This document shows positions 1-6,454 of a stretch of DNA of 8,457 nucleotides, in pieces (the first letter of the stretch is position 1; every line of letters begins with the position of its first letter). Location of the stretch: assembly GCA_031266315.1 (NCBI GenBank), contig JAISBG010000674.1, positions 1 through 8,457 of the forward strand. The letters are read 5' to 3'. A program made the translations under genes and the position numbers. Under the pieces are notes generated by a model. The model saw only the letters and a program-made list of their open reading frames with translations. It was not told where the DNA came from and made no database searches. This DNA is from Planctomycetaceae bacterium (GTDB taxonomy: Bacteria > Planctomycetota > Planctomycetia > Pirellulales > Thermoguttaceae).

Positions 1-144
1 AAAATATTCGCTTACGGTTTTGTTAAAATCGAAACGTCTTCAAACAATTACTTCAACGCCAGACATTCCAATGTTCAAACCATCGAGTTGAAACCCGGTG
101 AAAATTTTATGACAATCTATTTACAGGAATCGTTTTTCGATTAA
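1..144 (+). CDS. C-terminal fragment of an unrecognised protein
   Basis: An open frame enters from the left edge and ends at a TAA at 142-144, giving the last 47 residues of a protein whose start is outside the window. The visible tail alternates polar and hydrophobic residues, contains a short KPGENF turn and ends ESFFD. This looks like the closing strands of a beta-rich domain, but that is only an impression. No motif identifies a family. The next gene starts about 50 bp downstream on the same strand, so cotranscription with the toxin-antitoxin pair is possible. The frame is believable because it stays open to the edge and the following spacer has stops, but so short an open frame could also occur by chance. 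Confidence 0.55.
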   Translation, partial: KIFAYGFVKIETSSNNYFNARHSNVQTIELKPGENFMTIYLQESFFD

Positions 145-181
145 AATTTCAATTAAAGTCTTTTTACGTTGACAACTAATC

Positions 182-186
182 AGGAG
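182..186 (+). promoter_or_regulatory. Shine-Dalgarno site of the MNT gene
   Basis: AGGAG lies 8 nt before the ATG at 195. It is the strongest ribosome-binding site in the window and fixes the start of the antitoxin gene. Most of the other genes have no comparable site. Confidence 0.75.
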
Positions 187-194
187 ATAAAATA

Positions 195-491
195 ATGCCA
201 ATAACTCGCGACACTATTTTACAGATTCTAAAGAAAAATAAAGATCATTTTGTAAAAAAATACAATATTACTAAACTTGGTTTGTTTGGTTCTTTTGTCC
301 GCAATGAAGCAACTGAAGAAAGCGATATTGATATTTGTTTTGAAACAATAAGTTCCGAACCGTTTTTGATTGTTCATTTCAAAACAGATCTGGAAAAAAT
401 TTTTCATCGTTCCATTGATCTTGTTCAACCCCACAGTCATCTGCGTCCGGCGTTTCTCAAACATCTGGAACAAGAGGTTATTTATGTGTAA
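195..491 (+). CDS. mntA: MNT-type nucleotidyltransferase antitoxin (MntA family)
   Basis: A 98-residue minimal nucleotidyltransferase of the DNA polymerase beta fold. The signature GSx10DxD is exact: G32-S33, then D44 and D46 (SDID), and a third acid, D75 (SIDLV), completes the metal-binding triad. Length and motif spacing match stand-alone MNT proteins paired with HEPN toxins. In characterised MntA/HepT systems the enzyme transfers AMP from ATP to a tyrosine next to the HEPN catalytic motif, blocking the RNase; that role is inferred here from family and context. The ATG at 195 has a strong AGGAG site 8 nt upstream. The gene overlaps the HEPN gene by 8 bp, which indicates translational coupling. 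All catalytic residues are intact, so the gene looks functional. Confidence 0.93.
   Translation: MPITRDTILQILKKNKDHFVKKYNITKLGLFGSFVRNEATEESDIDICFETISSEPFLIVHFKTDLEKIFHRSIDLVQPHSHLRPAFLKHLEQEVIYV
473..477 (+). promoter_or_regulatory. Shine-Dalgarno site of the HEPN gene, inside the MNT gene
   Basis: AGAGG within the last codons of the MNT gene lies 6 nt before the ATG at 484. It supports that internal ATG over the longer open frame, which begins at 370 inside the MNT coding sequence. Confidence 0.65.
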
Positions 492-876
492 CAAAATCAA
501 TTGGGAAATCGTCGTTGATATGTTACAGCAGATCGCTGAAACATTGGAACGAATCAGACTGTCTTTTGCGACGGTACCCAATTCAGATTTTTTCGATGCT
601 TCGGTAGAAGGATTAGAAAAACTCGACGCAATCAGTATGAAATTATTGGCAATCGGAGAAATCCTCAAGAGAATAGACCAAAAGACCAATAAATTATTAT
701 TTTCACAGTACCCGGAAATTGATTGGGCAGGATTTATCGGTTTACGCAATGTCATCGCCCATGGATATTTTAATCTTGATCCTGTACGAATATTTGAAAT
801 CTGTTCCAAAGAAACATATCCTTTGGAATTAGTTATCAAAAAAATAATAGAAGACCTGAAATACAAAACATTTTGA
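484..876 (+). CDS. hepT: HEPN-domain ribonuclease toxin (HepT/DUF86 family)
   Basis: A 130-residue, probably all-helical protein of the HEPN/DUF86 (HepT-like) family. The diagnostic RX4HXY motif is present as R88-N-V-I-A-H93-G-Y95. In characterised members Arg and His form the RNase active site at a dimer interface, and the Tyr is the residue AMPylated by the partner MNT enzyme. The toxin should therefore cleave RNA, probably tRNA or mRNA, when not modified; the target cannot be read from sequence. I chose the ATG at 484 because it overlaps the MNT stop by 8 bp, has an AGAGG site 6 nt upstream and gives the usual family length. The frame is open back to 370, but that extension would overlap the antitoxin gene by over 100 bp. 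A dispersed repeat begins 26 bp after the stop. Confidence 0.92.
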   Translation: MCNKINWEIVVDMLQQIAETLERIRLSFATVPNSDFFDASVEGLEKLDAISMKLLAIGEILKRIDQKTNKLLFSQYPEIDWAGFIGLRNVIAHGYFNLDPVRIFEICSKETYPLELVIKKIIEDLKYKTF

Positions 877-901
877 AAATATATCCGGTTTAATTTTATA
901 G

Positions 902-968
902 CAACTTCTAAAAACCTATTTTTTTGACAGGATTTACAAAATTTACAGGACAAAAATCAAATAAAATC
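902..968 (+). repeat. Dispersed 67-bp repeat, copy 1 (inverted relative to 7361-7427)
   Basis: This stretch matches the reverse complement of 7361-7427 with only a few substitutions and single-base length changes. It starts CAACTTCTAAAAACC and ends CAAATAAAATC. Its core has a 9-bp period: ACAGGATTT (927-935), ACAAAATTT (936-944), ACAGGA (945-950). It fills the gap between the HEPN gene and the pilus operon and stops right at the ATG at 969, so it probably supplies that gene's 5' untranslated region. Short intergenic elements built on 'acaggatttacagg' units occur, to my recollection, in many environmental bacterial genomes; this was not checked. Confidence 0.85.
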
Positions 969-2369
969 ATGAGTTGGTTCCCGATTTATGGAAAATACAG
1001 TCGGGTTGCTGTTTTTTTATATGACGGCAATCAATGGTATGCGTATGTTTTAACGTACCAAAAATCATTTTGGCAAACTGTTGCCCAAACAACTCAGGCA
1101 AGCAAAAATCCGCGTCAAATCCCGCCGCAACTGTTGGAATTTGCCGAAAAAAATAACGCAAAACGTGTTCGTGTGGTGTTGCCGCAAAGCGTACACAAAA
1201 TCGATAACGTCGAACTCCCCTACGATGCCGCACCGGAAGAAATACAAACTATTATCGCATCGCAATTTATCCAAAATACCGGTCAGGAATTTGGAACGAT
1301 TCGGGTTGCCTCTTCGTTTGCCGATTCCTTCCACATGGGAGGTACTAACGAAACTCTTTACGCCGCAGGTTTTGAACTGGCACAACTGGAACTGTACGAA
1401 AAATTATGTCAGTCGGTCGGTTTGCGATTCGACGGTTGCGGTTCTCTTGAAATCGCAACGTTGGCAATTGGGAGTCGATTCCACGACGAATGCCGATTCC
1501 TGATTCTACGCCGCGATTCCAGTTTCTACGCTGTCGGTGCCACCGAGCAACTCCCCATGATGACCAGCATGATCTCGCTCGCAAGGTCCAACGACGAACG
1601 CGGACGCGATACCGAACGATTACAAGGCACTGCTCGACGGCTTAATGCACAAAAATCAATTCCGTTGCAAATTTTTTTCTCCTCCGAAATTGATGAAAAA
1701 CGAATCAAAGAGTTACAAAATATTATTGATTCCGATACTGCTGTTACGTTTACCGAATTGTCCGAAATTGCCGAAGAAATCGCACGCGAAACCGCCGCCG
1801 TTACAGAATCCAGTGTTCCCGCAAACGGCACAACACTTGTCGGAATACCCGAAAAAGAAAAATCACCTTATCGCGTCGGAACATGGATATTTGGTCTCGC
1901 TCTGTTTTTTGCCGTATTTTTTACTATTGTAACTTATTGTAAGTTGCAATCCGATCTCAATACAATCAACACCAAAACCGCCGAATGGGAAAAATTACGT
2001 GCCGAAAGAAAAAAACTGAACGATAAACTCGCCGCTATTGACACGCAACGTAACAAAAACGAAAAAATCATCTTATTACTGAATCGAAAAAATCCCCTTC
2101 CTGAGGTACTGGTTCCGCTTCTGCTGGAATTAAACGCCAATATGCCGGTTTACACAAGACTGACTGAGATTGAACAAATTGCGGAGAACGAATTATTGTT
2201 GACCGGTTATACGTTGTATCAGGACGGATTTTTGCAACTAAGACCCAGACTCAATCAAAAAATGAACGAATATCATACATTGGTCGAACAAAAAACATTG
2301 GAAAAAATTCCCGATTCCAATGAGCAAAGATTTGTGTTACGTGTTTACCCGTCCAATTCCAAACCTTAG
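969..2369 (+). CDS. PilM/PilN (GspL)-like fusion, inner-membrane platform protein
   Basis: The 466-residue product appears to join two pilus-assembly roles. Residues 1-190 resemble the cytoplasmic actin-like part of PilM/GspL, for example VELPYDAAPEE at 81-91 and an AAGFELAQLELYEKLC stretch near 132-147. The usual N-terminal GIDIG-type phosphate-binding motif of PilM is not visible, so ATP binding is doubtful. A hydrophobic segment at about 305-323 follows, then a charged coiled coil (about 325-366) and a PilN-like C-terminal domain with the pattern LVPLLLELNANMPVYTRL...LLLTGYTL. The predicted topology is cytoplasmic N-terminus and periplasmic C-terminus. It should dock the GspE/PilB ATPase and bind the PilO-like protein encoded next. 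The start is uncertain: the ATG at 969 sits at the repeat boundary without a good ribosome-binding site, while an in-frame TTG at 924 would add 15 residues encoded by the repeat. Confidence 0.72.
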   Translation: MSWFPIYGKYSRVAVFLYDGNQWYAYVLTYQKSFWQTVAQTTQASKNPRQIPPQLLEFAEKNNAKRVRVVLPQSVHKIDNVELPYDAAPEEIQTIIASQFIQNTGQEFGTIRVASSFADSFHMGGTNETLYAAGFELAQLELYEKLCQSVGLRFDGCGSLEIATLAIGSRFHDECRFLILRRDSSFYAVGATEQLPMMTSMISLARSNDERGRDTERLQGTARRLNAQKSIPLQIFFSSEIDEKRIKELQNIIDSDTAVTFTELSEIAEEIARETAAVTESSVPANGTTLVGIPEKEKSPYRVGTWIFGLALFFAVFFTIVTYCKLQSDLNTINTKTAEWEKLRAERKKLNDKLAAIDTQRNKNEKIILLLNRKNPLPEVLVPLLLELNANMPVYTRLTEIEQIAENELLLTGYTLYQDGFLQLRPRLNQKMNEYHTLVEQKTLEKIPDSNEQRFVLRVYPSNSKP

Positions 2370-2436
2370 CGGAATACGAAATTATAAAAACAATCACCCT
2401 GATAATCCGCATATTTTTTTTAAAATTAAAATGTAA

Positions 2437-2491
2437 AACGCGGGAGGTGGGCGACCTTTCAGCGAAAGGATCGCCTACCAATTTTCGCGTT
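2437..2491 (+). repeat. Extended hairpin between two operon genes (motif shared with 4911-5121)
   Basis: GGTGGGCGACCTTTC (2446-2460) pairs with GAAAGGATCGCCTACC (2464-2479), with one bulged A and one G-T pair around a 3-nt loop. An outer stem AACGCG (2437-2442) pairs with CGCGTT (2486-2491). The element lies in the 169-bp gap between the PilM/N-like and PilO-like genes, which is unusually wide for this operon. There is no T-run after the stem, so simple intrinsic termination is unlikely; mRNA processing or stabilisation, or a mobile palindrome, fits better. GAGGTGGGCGA (2444-2454) is also present on the minus strand at 5090-5100. Confidence 0.8.
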
Positions 2492-2538
2492 AAAATATGA
2501 AAATTCCACTGAATAATTACTAAATCACAAACAGAATA

Positions 2539-3327
2539 ATGTGGCGATTATTAAGACGGCAATTACGGCTTTGGCATAAAGATTTCGCATCGGTTTGGGG
2601 AAGGCTTAAAACCTTTCACCGAACCGTATTAGGAATTTTAATTGCTATCGCCATCGTTTATGCCGCACGAAAATATTGGCTGGATCCTATTACCGTAACT
2701 ATTGCCGATGCGCAATCGAAATATGATAAAAGCGAACCGCCTAATCCGTTGCCGACGATTGAAACCGATTCCGATATTATTATTGTGCAGGAACAAATTA
2801 TCGGACGTGAAAAAACCGCCGCAGAAAAAAAAGCGGAGATGGAACGTGTTGCGAAATCACGTCCAAAAATTACGCAACAAAATAAAGAAGCCGTCCGTTC
2901 CGAACTGGAATCAATGATTTCGAAAAACAAGTTGATACTTTTATTGGGCGGTGTTTCCTCCAAAACAGAAACCACTTCGCTAACCGCCAAAACAACTTCA
3001 ATATCAAAAAAAGATTCCGCTACAAAAATAACCGCGTCAAATCAGAAACCGAATGAAAACGCACAAAAAACGAAACAAGAAACCATTTCTTCACCAGATG
3101 AACCGCCGCTGAAATACGAAGAATACACTTATAAAATAGAAGGACGTTTCAATGATATACTTAATTTTTTGAAACAAACGGAAACCTTTGCCTATCCCGC
3201 AAAAATAACGCAACTTTATTTAGGAACATCGGAAACAGTTTCACCAACACAAATACAAACATATCATGACCGCCGGTCTGAAATGTTACAATTACAATTT
3301 CGTTTGATCTTATATTTTCACGAGTAA
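2539..3327 (+). CDS. PilO/GspM-like inner-membrane protein
   Basis: A 262-residue single-pass membrane protein. A short basic N-terminus (RRQLRLWHKDF) precedes a hydrophobic helix at about 29-44. Residues 55-190 are charged and low in complexity (K, T, S, E rich), probably a flexible or partly coiled periplasmic linker longer than in typical PilO. The C-terminal region 196-259 has the PilO signature arrangement: YTYKIEGRFNDILNFLKQTE, then a strand, then LQLQFRLILYF, matching the ferredoxin-like domain by which PilO pairs with PilN. Position after a PilN-like gene and 4 bp before a GspE/PilB gene supports this. The expected role is an inner-membrane heterodimer with the preceding protein. Sequence conservation is weak, so the call leans on order, topology and the C-terminal pattern. 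The ATG at 2539 has no clear Shine-Dalgarno site. Confidence 0.65.
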   Translation: MWRLLRRQLRLWHKDFASVWGRLKTFHRTVLGILIAIAIVYAARKYWLDPITVTIADAQSKYDKSEPPNPLPTIETDSDIIIVQEQIIGREKTAAEKKAEMERVAKSRPKITQQNKEAVRSELESMISKNKLILLLGGVSSKTETTSLTAKTTSISKKDSATKITASNQKPNENAQKTKQETISSPDEPPLKYEEYTYKIEGRFNDILNFLKQTETFAYPAKITQLYLGTSETVSPTQIQTYHDRRSEMLQLQFRLILYFHE

Positions 3328-3331
3328 AACG

Positions 3332-4783
3332 ATGTTTTCGGAAAAAAATGTTATTGATCTTTCACGTATTGTTTCGAGTCGCGATGCACTTCGAATTCTT
3401 CCTCCGGCGATGGCGCGGCGTTTGGGAGTTTTGCCGGTGATGATCGCGGAGGAAAAACTGTACGTGGTCATGGAAGACGACGAAGATTATCTTGTATTAT
3501 CGCAACTAGAAAATCTTGTCGGGTTGCCGGTTGTTGTTTTGAAAGCGAAAACACCGGAATCTGTTGCGATATTTATTCGTAAATATTATCCGGAACAGGT
3601 GAGCGAATTGGAGGGAACCCCGCTTGGTTTGCTTGAGGAAATTGTATTTCGTGCGATGTTGTCTCGTTCTAGCGATATTCATTTCGATCCTGAACGTGAA
3701 AACGGATTTGTTCGGTTACGAATTGACGGCATGATGCGGATTGATCAAAAGTTGCCGCTTGCCAATATGAATGAATTGATTTCCGCTGTTAAAGTTTCGT
3801 CGGGGCTTAATATTGCCGAACACCGTATTCCTCAGGACGGACAACTAACGCTGTGGATCGGTAACGACGAAATCTCGATGCGTGTTGCAACTGTTCCGAC
3901 TCTTTACGGCGAGAAAATGACGCTTCGGATTTTAGTGACGGAAAGTACGCTGGCGGAACTTGCCGAACTGAACATGCTCGGTATGAATGAACAACATCTA
4001 CAAACCTTGCTTAACACGCTTGAAAGTGCACACGGAGTTATTTTGCTTTCCGGTCCCACCGGCAGCGGTAAAACAACAACTCTTTACGCTGCACTTCGGC
4101 ATCTGAAAAAATCTGGAACGTTACATATATTGAGTATTGAAGACCCGGTTGAAATTCCGCTTGACGGAATTAATCAAATCCGTATTGATAGTGAACGAAT
4201 TGATTTTAACCGTGCGCTTCGCAGTACGTTACGGCATGACCCTGACGTGATTATGATCGGCGAAATTCGTGATGCGGAAACGGCTGATATTGCGATTAAA
4301 AGTTCATTGACCGGACATCTGGTTCTTTCGACATTGCACGCCAACAATTCGGTCGGAGTTATTGCACGGTTATTGAATCTTGGTGTTGCGCCGGAACTGG
4401 TCAATTCCGCGCTGCGGCTCGTAATTGCGCAACGTTTAGTGCGAAGCCCTTGTCCGCATTGTGTCCGTCTGGAACCGCCGATAACAATTGACCGCGAATT
4501 TTTCGGCTGGAACAATGAAGAAATTTTAGTTCCAAAAATCGTTGGTTGTCCGCTTTGCAATCAAACCGGATATGCCGGTCGTCTTGGTTTGTACGAAATG
4601 GTTTCTGTTGACCGTAAAGTGCGCGAAATGATACGAAATAAAGAAAGTGAAGATGCCTTGTCTCATTATTTGTTTAACGATCATTCCCTGCTGACCCTAC
4701 AAGCCGACGGCGCAGAAAAAATACGAAAAGGCTTAACCACTCCCGAAGAAGTACGACGAGTCGTTTATTTAAACGATAAATAA
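3332..4783 (+). CDS. gspE: GspE/PilB-family type II secretion / type IV pilus assembly ATPase
   Basis: A 483-residue hexameric secretion ATPase that would power pseudopilus or pilus assembly from the cytoplasmic face of the inner membrane. All landmarks are present: the N-terminal MshEN/N1-like region (about 10-90); the N2 signature SSDIHFDPE with VRLRIDGMM (113-135); Walker A GPTGSGKT (241-248); Asp box SIEDPVE (268-274); Walker B region HDPDVIMIGEIRDAETA (302-318); His box TGHLVLSTLHAN (327-338); and the zinc-binding tetracysteine C374/C377 and C406/C409, followed by GYAGRLGLYEMV. The tetracysteine supports an assembly ATPase (GspE/PilB) rather than the retraction ATPase PilT. The length fits GspE; PilB is usually longer. 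The start lies 4 bp after the PilO-like stop, so the two are translationally coupled. GspE and PilB cannot be separated without the missing partner genes. Confidence 0.95.
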   Translation: MFSEKNVIDLSRIVSSRDALRILPPAMARRLGVLPVMIAEEKLYVVMEDDEDYLVLSQLENLVGLPVVVLKAKTPESVAIFIRKYYPEQVSELEGTPLGLLEEIVFRAMLSRSSDIHFDPERENGFVRLRIDGMMRIDQKLPLANMNELISAVKVSSGLNIAEHRIPQDGQLTLWIGNDEISMRVATVPTLYGEKMTLRILVTESTLAELAELNMLGMNEQHLQTLLNTLESAHGVILLSGPTGSGKTTTLYAALRHLKKSGTLHILSIEDPVEIPLDGINQIRIDSERIDFNRALRSTLRHDPDVIMIGEIRDAETADIAIKSSLTGHLVLSTLHANNSVGVIARLLNLGVAPELVNSALRLVIAQRLVRSPCPHCVRLEPPITIDREFFGWNNEEILVPKIVGCPLCNQTGYAGRLGLYEMVSVDRKVREMIRNKESEDALSHYLFNDHSLLTLQADGAEKIRKGLTTPEEVRRVVYLNDK

Positions 4784-4803
4784 AATCGGTAAATTATTCC
4801 AGT

Positions 4804-4879
4804 AAAATTTTCTGATTTTAACGCGAAAAGAAGTGAGTGATAACTCTAAAATTCTAAAAACAATCAAAATTTTCTGATT
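4804..4879 (+). repeat. Short direct repeat downstream of the ATPase gene
   Basis: The 14-mer AAAATTTTCTGATT occurs at 4804-4817 and again at 4866-4879. Each copy is partly self-complementary with its flank: GTAAAAT with ATTTTAAC at the first, AATC with GATT at the second. They lie just after the GspE stop and may help end transcription, but no GC-rich stem with a T-run is present. Confidence 0.5.
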
Positions 4880-4910
4880 CTATCGGATTAGGTGTCCGTA
4901 ATTTTCGTTA

Positions 4911-5121
4911 GAGGTAGGCAAATCACAAGGTGGTTGACCTTTCGCTATTTGCTAAAAGGTCACGTCGGCGTTAGTCGACTTTGCCCCTGATTCCAGTCGG
5001 CAAGGATTCCGAAACCATTGTCAACACAAATTGCCATTGTTAATTTGGCTCAAAGTCGGCTAACACCGACGCGATGTTTTAGCAAAACATCGCCCACCTC
5101 ATTGTTTACTCCACCCACCTC
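4911..5121. repeat. Nested palindromic element between convergent genes (REPIN/MITE-like)
   Basis: Two related arms face each other. The left arm (about 4927-4986) reads AGGTGGTTGACCTTT, a loop, AAAAGGTCA, then CGTCGGCGTTAGTCGACTTT. The right arm, on the minus strand from 5100 to about 5052, reads GAGGTGGGCGATGTTTT, a loop, AAAACATCGC, then GTCGGTGTTAGCCGACTTT. Each arm forms its own hairpin (4935-4942 with 4955-4962; 5071-5080 with 5084-5093, a perfect 10-bp stem), and the long arms can pair with each other over about 20 bp (4964-4983 with 5052-5071). Further GAGGT motifs sit outside at 4911 (plus) and 5121 (minus). No gene is inside. The layout resembles paired inverted REP sequences or a small non-autonomous element, and it may also separate the two convergent transcripts. 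Confidence 0.75.
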
Positions 5122-5171
5122 TCCATAAATTAAACCATTAAATAAAAAACATCACACCAATTCGTGAACAT

Positions 5172-6215
5172 TTACAGGATTCTCAATCTTGGGTCGGCGA
5201 TATGGATGATCAGAGTTTCGAGAATAATTCTTGGATCGTTTCGGCTGGCTCCTTTCAAATCAAGATCGGCTTGGAGAAGCCAGTTTAAGAGTTTGCCGCC
5301 GCGATAACGTCCTAACATTTTGAGTTGTTTTTCCGCTTTTTCAATGAAATAACGATTGACGCCGGTTTGTCCCAACGCCGTCGAGGGAGAAACCTTTTTC
5401 CCATGTTTTTCGGCGTCAAGAATCAATTGTGTTGCGGCGGCGAATTTTCGGAGAGTTGGAGCAATTTGAGCAAGAATACCAACCGCGTTTTCTCCGGCAA
5501 GCAATAATTGATCAAGTTGCCGGATTGCCGCGGCGGTTTGTCCCGCTAAGGCTAAATCAAGCATTTCAAAAGTTGATTGCATACGCCACGAACCAACCGC
5601 TTTCTCCACTAATGTTGCGGTGATTTTTTCTTTGGGCGCAACCATCAACGCAAGTTTGGCAAGTTCCTGATCAATTAAACCGTGTTCCGCCCCAATCCGT
5701 TGGAAAATCATTTCAGCGGCGTCAGGGTCACATGTTGTTTTATGCTGGTGCTTTGACCAACGGACAATCCATTTCGGAATCTCTTTTTCCGGCAACGGAG
5801 TTGCGTCAATAACAAGACCTTTTTCAACCGCACATTTGAAAAGCCGGGTATTGGAAGGAAACGATTGGAGTAATAAAAGCAAAACTGCCTGTCCGGTTGG
5901 TTTTTCGGTAAATTCTTCCAGTTCCGCTCGGTATTTTGAGACAAAGGAGTCGGCGTCTTCCACAATCACAAATCTTCGACCGCCGCCAAACATGACCAGA
6001 GTATTGACCTCTTTGAGAACGTCAATAAATTTTATCGTATTGCCGTCGAATCGAGTCAAAGAAAATTCGGCATCCTCTTCCGACAACACCTGATTTCGTA
6101 ATATCCGAACAGCATGGAATTTCAAAAACGGGTCATTACCATAAACAATACAAATCGCCTTCGCTGAAAATTGCGACGAATCCCAAAAGAAATCATGAAT
6201 TGAAATCGGTTTCAT
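5172..6215 (-). CDS. holA: DNA polymerase III delta subunit (clamp loader)
   Basis: A 347-residue HolA protein, close to the usual length of about 340. Delta is the clamp-loader subunit that opens the beta sliding-clamp ring. Family features are in order: the N-terminal IVYGNDPFLKFHAVRIL stretch (23-39) matching the 'G-E-E-x-F-L' start of delta; LVMFGGGRRFVIVEDAD (73-89), equivalent to the 'lF..rRlvvv' strand of the degenerate AAA+ domain; a middle helical section with EHGLIDQELAKLAL (177-190); and a C-terminal collar with QADLDLKGASRNDPRIILETLIIHI (315-339). No Walker A motif is present, as expected for delta. The ATG at 6213-6215 (complement) gives the full N-terminus but no ribosome-binding site is visible. 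It is convergent with the GspE gene and divergent from rex. Confidence 0.95.
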   Translation of the reverse strand: MKPISIHDFFWDSSQFSAKAICIVYGNDPFLKFHAVRILRNQVLSEEDAEFSLTRFDGNTIKFIDVLKEVNTLVMFGGGRRFVIVEDADSFVSKYRAELEEFTEKPTGQAVLLLLLQSFPSNTRLFKCAVEKGLVIDATPLPEKEIPKWIVRWSKHQHKTTCDPDAAEMIFQRIGAEHGLIDQELAKLALMVAPKEKITATLVEKAVGSWRMQSTFEMLDLALAGQTAAAIRQLDQLLLAGENAVGILAQIAPTLRKFAAATQLILDAEKHGKKVSPSTALGQTGVNRYFIEKAEKQLKMLGRYRGGKLLNWLLQADLDLKGASRNDPRIILETLIIHIADPRLRIL

Positions 6216-6248
6216 TGTTATCTATTCTACTGTGTTAAGATTGTATAT

Positions 6249-6278
6249 TGTATAGAATCTTTCCAAAGGCTAAAACAA
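6249..6278 (-). promoter_or_regulatory. Candidate holA promoter
   Basis: On the minus strand TTGTTT (complement 6273-6278) and TATACA (complement 6249-6254) are 18 bp apart and lie 34 nt upstream of the holA start. An overlapping alternative is TTGGAA (complement 6261-6266) with TACAAT (complement 6240-6245), but its spacer is only 15 bp. Both are weak matches to a sigma-70 promoter. Confidence 0.3.
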
Positions 6279-6319
6279 GGACTGATTTTACCAGATTCCG
6301 TAAACAATGTCGTTAGGTG

Positions 6320-6348
6320 TTGACATCTTTAGTTGGATTTGCCAAAAT
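6320..6348 (+). promoter_or_regulatory. Candidate promoter for a rex leader transcript
   Basis: A perfect TTGACA (6320-6325) is followed 17 bp later by CAAAAT (6343-6348), which matches 4 of 6 bases of TATAAT. Transcription from it would give rex a leader of about 230 nt holding the hairpins at 6370-6422. A second, weaker possibility nearer the gene is TTGAGG (6508-6513) with TATAGT (6532-6537), 18 bp apart. Confidence 0.35.
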
Positions 6349-6454
6349 GGGGCAATGTTATTAAGATTTGTTGCGCATCGCAACCAAACGAGAAGAAAAA
6401 GTCGCTATGTCTTTTTTCTCTCGCAACCGACGGGAAGAAAAAAGCATTGTGTCC
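6339..6454 (+). repeat. Hairpins and a 32-bp direct repeat in the rex upstream region
   Basis: Three stems follow each other: TTGCC/GGCAA (6339-6343 with 6351-6355), GTTGCG/CGCAAC (6370-6375 with 6379-6384), and an imperfect GAGAAGAAAAAG with CTTTTTTCTCTC (6390-6401 with 6411-6422). Overlapping them is a diverged direct repeat: 6380-6411 begins GCAACCAAACGAGAAG and 6423-6454 begins GCAACCGACGGGAAG; both continue through an A-run to TGTC or TGTGTCC. No open frame of note is present. I do not recognise a known riboswitch or small RNA here. Confidence 0.5.

Noticed and set aside
169..197. TTGACA at 169-174 with an AATAAT-like box as a promoter for the MNT gene
   Set aside because: The -10 box would overlap the ATG at 195, so transcription would start inside the gene.
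228..953. A 241-codon open frame on the minus strand, antisense to the toxin-antitoxin pair
   Set aside because: It overlaps two confidently identified genes completely, has no family signature and an odd Cys/Phe/Ile/Asn-rich composition, and ends up in the repeat. It is an AT-rich shadow frame.
5071..5093. Perfect 10-bp hairpin as an intrinsic terminator for gspE or holA
   Set aside because: It has no T-run on either side and belongs to the repeated palindromic family, so it was annotated as part of that element; a terminating effect is not excluded.
4911..5121. CRISPR array
   Set aside because: The repeats are inverted rather than direct, irregularly spaced and too few, and no cas genes are nearby.
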